Shown: positions 17,272-25,205 of the stretch, piece after piece
Layout: each line of letters starts with the position of its first letter
Numbering within the stretch: position 1 is the stretch's first letter
Position numbers and translations under genes: made by a program
Notes under the pieces: model-generated
The model's database searches: none
What the model was told of the DNA's origin: nothing
Seen by the model: only the letters and a program-made list of their open reading frames with translations
Origin: Gaiellasilicea sp963784895
Lineage (GTDB): Bacteria; Actinomycetota; Thermoleophilia; Gaiellales; Gaiellaceae
Direction: 5' to 3'
NCBI GenBank assembly: GCA_963784895.1
Contig: CAWATM010000010.1
Coordinates: 1 to 64,000, forward strand
DNA: 64,000 nucleotides

Positions 17272-17299
17272 CGGAGGGCGCGGTCTCCCGCGCCCTCCG
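17272..17299 (-). terminator. Perfect 12-bp hairpin after pilA
   Basis: CGGAGGGCGCGG and CCGCGCCCTCCG pair perfectly around TCTC, 22 nt past the pilA stop. On the minus strand a short T-rich stretch (TCTTGCTC) follows. It should stop or attenuate most pilA transcripts and stabilise the pilin message, leaving the next two genes at lower expression. Confidence 0.7.
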
Positions 17300-17321
17300 A
17301 AGGTCGATCGTTCAGGCGGAA

Positions 17322-17780
17322 CTAGTCGCAGCTGCCCTGGACGACCTGGCCGTTCACGTCCGGCGCAACAACGGCCACGCCGAGCGAGTACTTGTACTCG
17401 AAGGCCGTACCGTTCGCGCCGGTCTCGACACAGTAGGTGGAGGTCGTTGCCGTCACGACGCGGAGATCGGTCGAGAGACCGGCGTCGATGTTCCGGAGCA
17501 GCGCCGGCGTCATCCCGTCGTAGCCGATCGTGTTGGCCGCCGGGTTCGAGTCAGTGGCGCCAACCACGACGTTGTCGGCCGAGAAGGTCTCGATCGAAGG
17601 GATCGCCGAGCGGATGTTGGCCTGGTTCGCCGCCCGCGTGGCGCGGTCGCGGAAGCCGAGGTACGACGGCACCGCAATCGCGAGCAGGATGCCGATGATG
17701 ATGATGACGACCAGGAGCTCGATCAGGGTGAAGCCCTGCTCGCTCTTGGCGTCCAGGCGCTTGCGAAGCGCTGTAAGCAT
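17322..17780 (-). CDS. pilA: Major type IV pilin PilA, 152 aa
   Basis: The prepilin leader (15-16 residues, basic) ends at EQG, followed by FTLIELLVVIIIIGILLAIAVPSYLGFRDRA, the canonical pilin N-terminal helix with Glu5. After the helix comes a compact globular domain ending with a pair of cysteines (YCVETG and GSCD), which should close the C-terminal disulfide loop typical of pilins. The ribosome site AAGGAGA precedes the ATG. Length is standard. The gene faces away from pilT2 and has its own promoter at 17830-17857 and a strong hairpin after it, as expected for the most abundant subunit. Confidence 0.95.
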   Translation of the reverse strand: MLTALRKRLDAKSEQGFTLIELLVVIIIIGILLAIAVPSYLGFRDRATRAANQANIRSAIPSIETFSADNVVVGATDSNPAANTIGYDGMTPALLRNIDAGLSTDLRVVTATTSTYCVETGANGTAFEYKYSLGVAVVAPDVNGQVVQGSCD

Positions 17781-17829
17781 TGGGGTGTCTCCTTCCGAAG
17801 GGACGGTCAGTTACTGCGTGGCTGACCGG

Positions 17830-17857
17830 ACATCGGCCGGCGCTGCGCCTCGGTAGA
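17830..17857 (-). promoter_or_regulatory. FliA/WhiG-type promoter of pilA
   Basis: On the minus strand TCTA (17857-17854), 16 nt, GCCGATGT (17837-17830). The leader before the pilA ATG would be about 43 nt and contains AAGGAGA. Confidence 0.5.
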
Positions 17858-17867
17858 CCCCTCGATT

Positions 17868-17906
17868 GGGTGAACGATCACCCATGCCATCCCCCACGGT
17901 GGGTGA
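17868..17906. promoter_or_regulatory. Repeated GGGTGA sites upstream of pilA
   Basis: GGGTGA (17868-17873) and TCACCC (17878-17883) form a perfect inverted pair, and GGGTGA recurs at 17901-17906. They lie just upstream of the predicted pilA -35, where an activator would bind. The binding protein is unknown. Confidence 0.45.
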
Positions 17907-17937
17907 GTCCGGTTCCAGTAGGAAGAAGGAGGTTCGT

Positions 17938-17994
17938 ATGGCCGCGCAAATCTGGCGATCCCTCACTCAAGTTACCCCGCGCCCCTGCCGATAG
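17938..17994 (+). CDS. Possible 18-codon leader peptide before pilT2
   Basis: An ATG at 17938 is preceded by a strong ribosome site, AAGGAGG, and opens an 18-residue frame (MAAQIWRSLTQVTPRPCR) ending in TAG at 17992-17994. The frame covers the whole predicted pilT2 promoter, and its stop codon is formed by the -10 itself. It is in a different frame from pilT2. It may be a true microprotein or leader, or the remnant of an older start. Confidence 0.35.
   Translation: MAAQIWRSLTQVTPRPCR
17967..17994 (+). promoter_or_regulatory. FliA/WhiG-type promoter of the pilT2-pilMNOP operon
   Basis: TCAA (17967-17970), 16 nt, GCCGATAG (17987-17994). The GTG start at 18003 lies 8 nt beyond the -10, so the transcript should be leaderless or nearly so. 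Confidence 0.6.
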
Positions 17995-18002
17995 CCGAAC
18001 TC

Positions 18003-19166
18003 GTGACCGGGATCACGCCCTCCGTGCCCGCCGCTGCGGTTCGATCGATCGACGACCTCCTCGAGGCGATGGTCGCGCGCGGCGCCTCCGACCTCCACCT
18101 CTCGGTGGGGACGCCGCCCGCGATCAGGATTCGCGGCGAGCTCGAGCGCCTCGAGGGCGCTCCGGTCCTGACGCCCGAGGACACGCAGCAGCTGCTCTAC
18201 CGCGTCCTCTCCACCGAGCAGCAGAAGCAGCTCGAGATCAAGCGGCAGATCGACACCTCACATTCCGTGCCCGGTCTTGCCCGGTTCCGCGTCAACGTCT
18301 ACTTCCAGCGCGAGGCGCTCGGCGCCGCCTTCCGCGTCATCCCGGAGGAGCTGAAGACGCTGGAGGAGCTGAATCTGCCGCGCTCGCTCGCCGAGCTCGC
18401 GATGCAGCCGCGCGGCCTCGTCCTCGTCACCGGCCCAACCGGCTCCGGCAAGTCGACGACCCTCGCCGCGATGATCGACGAGGTCAACCGAAATCGCACC
18501 GACCACATCCTCACGATCGAGGACCCGATCGAGTTCGTGCACCGCCACAAGCGCTGCATCGTCAACCAGCGCGAGATCGGTGTCGACGCGACCAGCTTCG
18601 GCGAGGCGCTCCGCGCCGCGCTCCGCCAGGACCCGGACGTGATCCTCGTCGGCGAGATGCGCGACCTCGAGACGATCGGCACGGCGCTGACCGCGGCGGA
18701 GACCGGGCACCTCGTCCTCGGCACGCTGCACACGCAGAGCGCGCCCGGCACGGTCGACCGGATCATCGACGTCTTCCCAGCCGAGCAGCAGGAGCAGGTC
18801 CGGATCATGCTCGCCGGCTCGCTCCAGGGCATCATCACCCAGGCGCTGATCCCGACCGCCGACCACCAGGGCCGCGTCGCCGCGCTCGAGATCCTGCTCC
18901 CGGACGACGCGACGAGAAACCTGATCCGCCAGGGGAAGGTCGAGCAGATCTACTCGATCATGCAGACCTCGACCGGGCGCGGGATGACGACGATGGAGCA
19001 GTCGCTCGCGAACCTCGTCCTCCGCCGCGTGATCACGCGCGAAGCCGCACTGGCGGTCTCGAGCCGCGTCGAGCAGCTCGACGGCCTGCTCGAGCGCGCC
19101 GGCTTCGAGGACGACACCGTCGTGGAAGGGCCGTTGCACACGGGCCTCAGGGTCGCCGGAGGTTGA
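18003..19166 (+). CDS. pilT: Type IV pilus retraction ATPase PilT (copy 2), 387 aa
   Basis: A second PilT-family hexameric ATPase. Motifs: GASDLHLSVGTPPAIRIRG in the N-terminal domain, Walker A GPTGSGKSTT (about residues 143-152), Asp box ILTIEDPIEF, Walker B VILVGEMRDLET and His box HLVLGTLHTQ. All catalytic residues are intact. A GTG at 18003 is the first start after the predicted promoter. It differs from copy 1 in the Walker A loop (KSTT rather than KTTT) and has a longer C-terminal tail. It leads an operon with pilM, pilN, pilO and a PilP-like gene. One of the two copies may act as PilU-like helper motor. Confidence 0.95.
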   Translation: MTGITPSVPAAAVRSIDDLLEAMVARGASDLHLSVGTPPAIRIRGELERLEGAPVLTPEDTQQLLYRVLSTEQQKQLEIKRQIDTSHSVPGLARFRVNVYFQREALGAAFRVIPEELKTLEELNLPRSLAELAMQPRGLVLVTGPTGSGKSTTLAAMIDEVNRNRTDHILTIEDPIEFVHRHKRCIVNQREIGVDATSFGEALRAALRQDPDVILVGEMRDLETIGTALTAAETGHLVLGTLHTQSAPGTVDRIIDVFPAEQQEQVRIMLAGSLQGIITQALIPTADHQGRVAALEILLPDDATRNLIRQGKVEQIYSIMQTSTGRGMTTMEQSLANLVLRRVITREAALAVSSRVEQLDGLLERAGFEDDTVVEGPLHTGLRVAGG

Positions 19167-19168
19167 GG

Positions 19169-20977
19169 ATGGCGGACGACGAGAAGCCCACCTCGATCTG
19201 GAAGAAGGAGATCTCGTTCCGGCGCAAGCCCGACGACGAGGGCGGCGAGGCGCAGGCCGAGCCCGAGTCCGACCTCGACGCCGCGATCGCGGCGCTCGCG
19301 CTTCCGGCCGAACCGGCGACGGTCGCGCCCGAGCCTGCCGCGCCTGCCGAGGCGGCGATCGAGCACGGCTGGCTGACGCAGCCGCTCGAGGAGGTCTCCG
19401 AACCGCCCGCCGAGCCCCTCCCCCCGGTCTCGCTCGTGCCGCCGCCCGTCCCCGTGCTCCCGGTCGCAGCCGTTCCGGACCCGGAGCCCGAGCTCGAGCT
19501 TGACGTCGAGCTGCCGGTCGCGCCGCTGCCGCCGCTCCCGGCCGACGCTGATGTGGAGTCCGTGCCCGAGCCATTCGCCGGCGTCGCTGCCGAGGTCGCG
19601 TCCGAGCCGGAACCGAAGGTGCCGTTCTACAGGAAGCAGATCTCGCTCAAGGTGACGCCGCGGACGGAGAAGCGGCCGACGGAGCAGAGGCCCGCGAAGC
19701 CCAAGCGGGCGAAGAAGGAGACGTCGGCGGCCGACGCCGGAGGCAAGCTGCCGTTCTACAAGCGCGACCTCTCGTTCAGGCGCGGCCCGAAGGAATGGGA
19801 CGCGGGCGAAGGCCTGACCGAGGAGGCGCCGAAGGAGCGCGCCAAGCTGCCACGCCCGCAGCTCACGCTGCCGTCGCTGCCCACCTTCACGCGCGGCAGC
19901 GCCGGTGGCGGCAAGCAGCTCGTCGGGCTCAAGATCGGCGGCTCCCAGATCGCCGCGGCGCGCGTCCGCAACGGCGAGTCGCCAGAGCTCGTGCAGGCCG
20001 CCCGCACGCCGCTCGAGCACGGCATCGTCGTCAACGGCGAGCTGCGCGATCCCGAGGCGCTCGCACTCGCCCTCAAGGCGTTCTTCGCCGCGCACAAGCT
20101 GCCGAAGCGCGGCGTCCGGCTCGGTATCGCCAACAACCGGATCGGCGTCCGCACCTTCGAGGTGACCGGGATCGACGACCCGAAACAGCTCGCGAACGCG
20201 ATCCGCTTCCGCGCCCAGGAAGTGCTGCCGATCCCGCTCGAAGAGGCCGTGCTCGACTACCAGGTGCTCGCCGAGAGCGTCACCGAGGACGGCAAGCCGC
20301 TCCGGCGCGTCCTGCTCGTCGTCGCCTACCGCGAGCTCGTCGACCGCTACGTCTATGCCTGCCGCAAGGCCGGTCTGCAGATCGTCGGCATCGACCTGGA
20401 GGCATTCGCGCTGCTGCGCGCCGTCGCCGAGCCGCGCGACCCGGGCACAGCGGACTCCGAGCGGGGCGCGCTCGTCGCCGTCTCGGTCGGCCACGACCGC
20501 TCCACCTTCGCCGTCTCCGACGGCCGCGTCTGCGAGTTCACCCGCGTGCTCGAATGGGGCGGCTGGGCACTCAACGTCGCAATCGCCCGCGTGCTCGACC
20601 TGTCGCCGAGCGAGGTCGAATCGGTCAAGCGGGCAATCTCGTTCGCCGGGACCGACCAGGCTCCGGACGGCTTCACGGAGGAGCAGCTCGCGACCGCGCG
20701 GGAGGCAGCGAGAAAGCAGCTGCAGACGTTCGCGCGGGAGCTCGTCTCCTCGCTCCAGTTCTACCAGAACCAGCCCGGCTCCCTCGGGATCGGCGAGATC
20801 GCCCTCACCGGCGGCACCGCCCACTTGCCCGGCCTCGGCGCCGAGCTCGAGCGGCTGATCGGCGTCCCCGTCCGGGTCGTCGATCCGCTCAGCCGCCTCA
20901 CGGTCTCGAAGAAGGTGCACGAGCGCGAGCAGGTCGGTTCACTCGCGGTCGCGATCGGCCTGGGGATCGAGGACTAG
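19169..20977 (+). CDS. pilM: PilM with a long repeat-bearing N-terminal extension, 602 aa
   Basis: The C-terminal 350 residues (from about 249, KQLVGLKIGGSQIAAARV) form the actin-like PilM domain with an ATP-binding fold (LVAVSVGHDRSTFAVSDG, IGEIALTGGTAHLPGL). PilM sits on the cytoplasmic side and binds the N-terminal peptide of PilN. Usual PilM length is about 350; here a 245-residue acidic, Pro-rich extension precedes it. The extension carries three copies of a motif of the form aromatic-K/R-K/R-x-I/L-S-F/L-K/R: at residues 11-18 (WKKEISFR), 154-161 (YRKQISLK) and 197-204 (YKRDLSFR). ATG 19169 follows GAGG, 2 nt after the pilT2 stop. Confidence 0.9.
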   Translation: MADDEKPTSIWKKEISFRRKPDDEGGEAQAEPESDLDAAIAALALPAEPATVAPEPAAPAEAAIEHGWLTQPLEEVSEPPAEPLPPVSLVPPPVPVLPVAAVPDPEPELELDVELPVAPLPPLPADADVESVPEPFAGVAAEVASEPEPKVPFYRKQISLKVTPRTEKRPTEQRPAKPKRAKKETSAADAGGKLPFYKRDLSFRRGPKEWDAGEGLTEEAPKERAKLPRPQLTLPSLPTFTRGSAGGGKQLVGLKIGGSQIAAARVRNGESPELVQAARTPLEHGIVVNGELRDPEALALALKAFFAAHKLPKRGVRLGIANNRIGVRTFEVTGIDDPKQLANAIRFRAQEVLPIPLEEAVLDYQVLAESVTEDGKPLRRVLLVVAYRELVDRYVYACRKAGLQIVGIDLEAFALLRAVAEPRDPGTADSERGALVAVSVGHDRSTFAVSDGRVCEFTRVLEWGGWALNVAIARVLDLSPSEVESVKRAISFAGTDQAPDGFTEEQLATAREAARKQLQTFARELVSSLQFYQNQPGSLGIGEIALTGGTAHLPGLGAELERLIGVPVRVVDPLSRLTVSKKVHEREQVGSLAVAIGLGIED

Positions 20978-20980
20978 CGA

Positions 20981-21610
20981 ATGCGCGCGGTCAACCTCCT
21001 GCCCCGCGACGAGGCGAAGCGCAGCTTCGAGGCGAAGCGTGGCGTCGTCTTCGGCGGTGTCGGCGGCGCGGCGCTCGCGACCGCGGTGCTCGCGTCGATG
21101 CTGATCAGCGCCGGCGGCGCGGCGAGCAGTAAGCAGCAGGAGCTGGACGGGCTGCGAGCGCAAATCGCGGCGATTCCGACCGTGCCGGTGATCGACACGT
21201 CCGAGGAGGATGCGCTCGCCGCCGAGAAGGGCGCCCGCGTCGGCGCGCTCTCCGCCGCGCTCTCGGGCCGCGTCGCCTGGGACCGCACCCTCCGCCAGGT
21301 TTCGCTCGTGCTGCCCGAGGACGTCTGGCTGACGAATCTCTCCGCCGCCGCTCCGGGCTCGTCGCAGGTGACGGCCGGCGACGCCGGTCTCACCCTCACC
21401 GGCTCGACCTACTCGCAGAACGGTGTCGCACGATTCCTCTCGCGGCTGGCCGTGGTCCCCGACCTTGCGAACGTGCGGCTTCAGTCGAGCCAGAGCCAGG
21501 TGGTGAACGAACGCGAGCTCGTCCAGTTCACGATCCTCGCCGACGTCCGTGCGCCCGGCTCGGCGCCGGCTGCGGTCGTCCCGGCCGACGCACAGGTGCC
21601 GACGTCGTGA
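20981..21610 (+). CDS. pilN: PilN, T4P alignment complex, 209 aa
   Basis: A bitopic inner-membrane protein. The cytoplasmic N-terminus MRAVNLLPRDEAKRSFEAKR contains the NLLP motif that docks into PilM. One transmembrane helix (about residues 24-46) and a short coiled coil follow, then a ferredoxin-like extracytoplasmic domain (about 95-195; DVWLTNLSAAAPGSS, LTLTGSTYSQNGVARFLSRL). It starts 3 nt after pilM and overlaps pilO by 4 nt, the standard gene order pilM-N-O. Confidence 0.9.
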   Translation: MRAVNLLPRDEAKRSFEAKRGVVFGGVGGAALATAVLASMLISAGGAASSKQQELDGLRAQIAAIPTVPVIDTSEEDALAAEKGARVGALSAALSGRVAWDRTLRQVSLVLPEDVWLTNLSAAAPGSSQVTAGDAGLTLTGSTYSQNGVARFLSRLAVVPDLANVRLQSSQSQVVNERELVQFTILADVRAPGSAPAAVVPADAQVPTS

Positions 21611-22290
21611 AGCGGAAGCTGAGCCCCCGCATGCTGGGCGGGATCGTCGCGGCGCTGATCCTCGTCTACGCCGCCGGCGGCTACTTCATGCTCGTCAGCC
21701 CGAGGAAGGCCGAGGCGAAGCGCCTCGACGAGGAGATCGCGGCGACGTCGATCGAGCTGCAGAGTGCGCTCGCGGCGACGGCGGCGCAGGACGACACGCA
21801 GCCGATCGCCGTCGCGGACATCTTCCGGCTCTCGACCGCGATGCCGAGCACCCCCGACATGCCGGGGATCCTGCTCGAGCTCGCACGGATCGCCGATGAG
21901 ACGGGCATTCGCTTCAACTCGATCACGCCGCAGCCGGCGCTCCCGGTCGCGGCGTACCAGGCCGTGCCGATCGACGTCGCCTTCGATGGCTCCTTCTACG
22001 CCCTCTCCGACTTCCTCTTCCGGCTGCGCACGCTCGTGACCGTGCGCCGTGGCGAGTTGCACGCGGCGGGGCGGCTCTTCTCGGTTGCGAGCGTCGACTT
22101 CTCGGAGTCCGACCGGGGCTTCCCGCTCCTCGCGGCGACGCTGAAGCTGAACGCGTACGTGTACGGGCTCAACGCCGCACCGAGTGCGGTGCCGCCCTCG
22201 GCTGAGGCGCCGCCCGCGACGACGACGGAGGGCGCGGAGGTTCCGCCGCCCGCAGGCAGCGAAGCGACAGGAAGCGAGGCGGCGGGGTAG
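21607..22290 (+). CDS. pilO: PilO, T4P alignment complex, 227 aa
   Basis: Bitopic membrane protein with a single helix (about residues 9-29), a coiled coil (about 33-60) and a ferredoxin-like domain (about 85-180). It pairs with PilN outside the membrane. Segments such as MPGILLELARIADETGIRFNSITP and GSFYALSDFLFRLRTLVTV match the family. The C-terminus is a Pro/Glu/Thr-rich tail of about 40 residues. The GTG at 21607 overlaps the pilN stop (GTGA). Confidence 0.9.
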   Translation: MKRKLSPRMLGGIVAALILVYAAGGYFMLVSPRKAEAKRLDEEIAATSIELQSALAATAAQDDTQPIAVADIFRLSTAMPSTPDMPGILLELARIADETGIRFNSITPQPALPVAAYQAVPIDVAFDGSFYALSDFLFRLRTLVTVRRGELHAAGRLFSVASVDFSESDRGFPLLAATLKLNAYVYGLNAAPSAVPPSAEAPPATTTEGAEVPPPAGSEATGSEAAG

Positions 22291-22452
22291 TGCCCCTTCC
22301 AGCAATGCACGCCCGCTTCTGGCCCGCGATCACGCGGCGCGAGAAACCACCCGCGCCCTTGCGCAGGCCACCGGCCTGCGCCGCGGACGCGTGCGGCCTC
22401 TCGCTTGGTGCTCGCGACCCAGAAGCTCGACAGCATCACCGGAAGGGGCACT
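22289..22452 (+). promoter_or_regulatory. 12-bp inverted repeat spanning the pilO-pilP gap
   Basis: AGTGCCCCTTCC (22289-22300, overlapping the pilO stop) and GGAAGGGGCACT (22441-22452) are perfectly complementary. The right arm contains the ribosome site of the next gene (ATG 22454), so pairing in the RNA would hide it. The 140 nt between contain no gene. Confidence 0.55.
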
Positions 22453-22453
22453 G

Positions 22454-23239
22454 ATGGCGGCGAAACGGGTCGATCCACTGAAGGCGAAGGAGGCCAAGCA
22501 GAAGAAGATCGCGATCGGGGGCGCCGTTCTCCTGCTCGCGCTGCTCGCATACCAGGGCCCGAAGACGCTGAAGATGCTGCAGGGGCCACAGCCCGTCGCT
22601 TCGCCCGCTTCGAGCACGCCCGCGCCGGCGCCTGTCCCCGCTGCGACTCCGGGCGCGACGCCAGCCGCGGGCGAGGCTCCGGCGGCGCCCGCTCCCGAGC
22701 TCTCGGCGGTCGCCGACTCCGACCTCTCGCCCCAGGCCGCCGAGGGACAGCTTGCGACCTTCGAACGCTTCACCAGCAAGGATCCGTTCGCACAGCAGGC
22801 CGAGGAGGCGCCGGCTGCTCCGGCGCGTGTCTCCGCGCCCGAGGACGGCACCGCGAAGGAGCCGGTCGACACCACGAACGACGGCAGTTCCGCGGACGGC
22901 GACGCCGGTTCCGACGGCGGCTTCACCACCGGCGGCTCGGCGCCGGAGCCACCAGCGATGGCCGCGGCGACGTCGATCGCCGTCAACGGCGTCGCCGAGG
23001 ACGTCGCGGTCGAGGGGTCCTTCCCCAAGGACGAGCCGACCTTCGTTCTCGTCGAAGTCGCCACGGACGGCAAGTCGGTCGAGATCGGCATCGCCGGGGG
23101 CGAGTACGCGAACGGCGGCGAGACGATCACGCTCGGCCTCGGCAAGAAGCTGACGCTGCAGAACACCGCCGACGGCTCCCGCTACGAGCTCGAGCTGCGG
23201 ACGGTCCAGGGCCAGCCGGTCCAGAAGTCGAAGAAGTAG
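22454..23239 (+). CDS. PilP-like membrane-anchored T4P protein, 261 aa
   Basis: Placed where pilP occurs in other operons. An N-terminal Lys-rich segment and one helix (about residues 23-40) are followed by a long Ala/Pro/Asp-rich disordered stretch (about 48-170) and a small beta-rich domain at the C-terminus (about 175-261; TSIAVNGVAEDVAVEGSFPKDEPTFVLVEV, ITLGLGKKLTLQNTADGSRYELELR). Motif FERFTSKDPF is similar to segments in PilP-like proteins. In secretin-containing bacteria PilP bridges PilN/O to PilQ; here no secretin is seen, so its partner must differ. No lipobox. Confidence 0.7.
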   Translation: MAAKRVDPLKAKEAKQKKIAIGGAVLLLALLAYQGPKTLKMLQGPQPVASPASSTPAPAPVPAATPGATPAAGEAPAAPAPELSAVADSDLSPQAAEGQLATFERFTSKDPFAQQAEEAPAAPARVSAPEDGTAKEPVDTTNDGSSADGDAGSDGGFTTGGSAPEPPAMAAATSIAVNGVAEDVAVEGSFPKDEPTFVLVEVATDGKSVEIGIAGGEYANGGETITLGLGKKLTLQNTADGSRYELELRTVQGQPVQKSKK

Positions 23240-23260
23240 CCGGGTCGATACGCTCCGGCC

Positions 23261-23809
23261 ATGGTCCCGGAGGCGCAGCTCGAGCAGACCACGGACGGGC
23301 TCGTGGCGAAGACCGAGGGATGGTTCGTCCTCAACGCGCGCGAGGCGCGGTGGTACCACGCGGAGGGACGCTCGGCGTTTTGCGACTTCGAGGGCGATGT
23401 CGACTTCGCACAGCTCGGGATCAACATCAGCGTGCTCGGCCCGGGCGAGTCGATGGCGATGTACCACTGGGAGGCCGACCAGGAGGACTTCCTCGTCGTC
23501 GCCGGCGAGGCGGTCCTGATCGTCGAGGGCGAGGAGCGGCCGCTGCGCCGCTGGGACTTCGTCCACTGCCCGCCGAACACGAAACACACGATCGTCGGCG
23601 CGGGCGACGGGCCCTGCGTCGTCGTCGCGGTCGGTGCGCGCGAGCACGACGGCAGGCCGGACTGGGGCGGCTACACAGTCGACGAGGTGGCGGCACGGCA
23701 CGGCGCCTCCGCCAAGGTGGAGACGAGCGAGCCCACGGAGGCGTACGCGCACCTGACGCGACGTCAACCCACGGGCTACCGCGATGGCTGGCTGCCGGGC
23801 ACGTCCTGA
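23261..23809 (+). CDS. Cupin-domain protein, 182 aa
   Basis: A single cupin beta-barrel. The two cupin motifs are visible as MYHWEADQEDFLVVAGEAVLIVEG and HCPPNTKHTIVGAG. The first motif has fewer metal-binding histidines than classical cupins (MYHWE..ED). The last 50 residues are an extra tail. The substrate is unknown. The ATG at 23261 follows a TACGCT box by 6 nt, which indicates a separate leaderless transcript rather than the pilT2 operon. Confidence 0.85.
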   Translation: MVPEAQLEQTTDGLVAKTEGWFVLNAREARWYHAEGRSAFCDFEGDVDFAQLGINISVLGPGESMAMYHWEADQEDFLVVAGEAVLIVEGEERPLRRWDFVHCPPNTKHTIVGAGDGPCVVVAVGAREHDGRPDWGGYTVDEVAARHGASAKVETSEPTEAYAHLTRRQPTGYRDGWLPGTS

Positions 23810-23825
23810 CGAGGCGGTCGCGGCC

Positions 23826-24608
23826 TCACAGCCTGTCGCCGATCCCTGTCAACCCCCGCTGGACGTGCGCCGGCTGCTCGGTGAACAGGCCGTAGTGAGC
23901 CTCGTACCAGGGTCCCAGGCGGTGATAGAACCGAGCCCGGCGGCGGAGGTCGGGGTTGACGTCCCACCCCGCGAACGGCCCGTTGAGCAACCAGGCGTAG
24001 TCGAGCGCGGGATCGCCGACACGCGCGTCACCCCAGTCGATCACGCCTGCGAGGCGACGATCGCGCACGCGGAGATGCTCGGGGCCCAGGTCGGCGTGCA
24101 GGAGCACCGACTCGAAGCCCACCAGGGTCTCGACCTCGCCGAAGAGTCGTTTCGCCCGCCGCTGCAGATCCGTGTCGAGGAGCGGGAGAACGAGCCGCTC
24201 GAACTCCGCGCATTGGCGACGGTAGGCCTCGACCCAGTCGCGGCGCTCGACGGCGACGGGGAGCACGGACGTGTCGACCGCATGGAGTCTCTCCAGGAAC
24301 GCGCGGACGCCGTCAGCGTCCTCGTCGACGAGCGGCTCGCCCCGGATCAGGCGGTAGCCGACGAAGAGTGGGCTGCGCGAGATGTGCTCGAACACTGGCA
24401 CGTCGACCGGGAGTACGGCGGTGAGCTCCGGCAGCAACGCGATCTCGACCTCGAGCGCCTCCTCGACTGACAAACGTCGCGGGAAGCGGAACACCCAGTC
24501 GTCGTCGACGATCGCGACCTCGAAGTCGTACCCGACGTCGATCTCGACGATCGCCTTCGGGCTCCGCCCGAGCGCGTCTGCGATCTGCCGGCGGCGGTCG
24601 GGCGTCAC
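23826..24608 (-). CDS. Aminoglycoside-phosphotransferase-family kinase, 260 aa
   Basis: A small-molecule kinase of the APH/choline kinase fold. The catalytic loop reads LLHADLGPEHLRV (His-Ala-Asp; the usual Asn is replaced by His), followed by the metal-binding VIDWGDARVGDPALDYAWLL. The N-terminal lobe carries DWVFRFPRR. Substitution at the Asn position is seen in several environmental members. Substrate unknown; antibiotic resistance should not be assumed. The GTG at 24608 (VTPDRRRQIADALGR) gives a sensible N-terminus. It lies 54 nt downstream of the PilV-like gene on the same strand. Confidence 0.75.
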   Translation of the reverse strand: MTPDRRRQIADALGRSPKAIVEIDVGYDFEVAIVDDDWVFRFPRRLSVEEALEVEIALLPELTAVLPVDVPVFEHISRSPLFVGYRLIRGEPLVDEDADGVRAFLERLHAVDTSVLPVAVERRDWVEAYRRQCAEFERLVLPLLDTDLQRRAKRLFGEVETLVGFESVLLHADLGPEHLRVRDRRLAGVIDWGDARVGDPALDYAWLLNGPFAGWDVNPDLRRRARFYHRLGPWYEAHYGLFTEQPAHVQRGLTGIGDRL

Positions 24609-24661
24609 GCGCTCATCGTGACTGACCCGCGCCGCGACGGCGACTCGGCTGCGTTCGCGCG

Positions 24662-25198
24662 CTAGACGCCGCTGGACTCGTCGAACGAGGACGACACGCG
24701 TGCCAGCACGCGCAGATCGGGCGTCCGCCTGACGACGATCGTCACGAGCTTCACGGTCCGGCCCGTCGGCGGCGCTTGCGCGACGATGTACGTGTCCACG
24801 CGATACGCGCGCTGATCGGGGCCGGTGACCGTCTGGCGCGGGTCGCACTGAGGCGTCAGCGTCCCGCACGTCTTCAGCTGCTGGGTCTGCTGGTTCCCGC
24901 CGCCGCAGGCGCCGGCCGAATCGATCATGTTCGCCGTGTCGCACTGGTAGGTGGTGTCGGCGTTCGCGATTCCGACCGCGGTCGTGTCGAGCGCGATCTC
25001 CGTGTACTTGAGTGCACGGTAGAGCTCCATCTGCTTGTCCCCGACCACCGAGGCGGTCGAGATCTCGCCGGCGCTCTTGAGTGCGATCGCGCCCGAGTTG
25101 AACGCGGCCACCACCGCAAGGAGGCCGATGTTGAGCATGATCATGGAGACCAGGAGCTCGACCAGGCCGAAGCCCTCTTCGGACCGCAGATCGTTCAC
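24662..25198 (-). CDS. PilV-like minor prepilin, 178 aa
   Basis: The GTG at 25198 begins a short leader ending at EEG, followed by FGLVELLVSMIMLNIGLLAVVAAFNSGAIAL. This is a class III signal peptide with Glu at mature position 5. The globular part has four Cys (YQCDTAN, GACGGG, KTCGTL, PQCDP) for disulfides. It is divergent from pilC. A GCCGATGA box ends 7 nt before the GTG, so the mRNA is probably leaderless. Confidence 0.85.
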   Translation of the reverse strand: MNDLRSEEGFGLVELLVSMIMLNIGLLAVVAAFNSGAIALKSAGEISTASVVGDKQMELYRALKYTEIALDTTAVGIANADTTYQCDTANMIDSAGACGGGNQQTQQLKTCGTLTPQCDPRQTVTGPDQRAYRVDTYIVAQAPPTGRTVKLVTIVVRRTPDLRVLARVSSSFDESSGV

Positions 25199-25205
25199 AC
25201 CGGGT

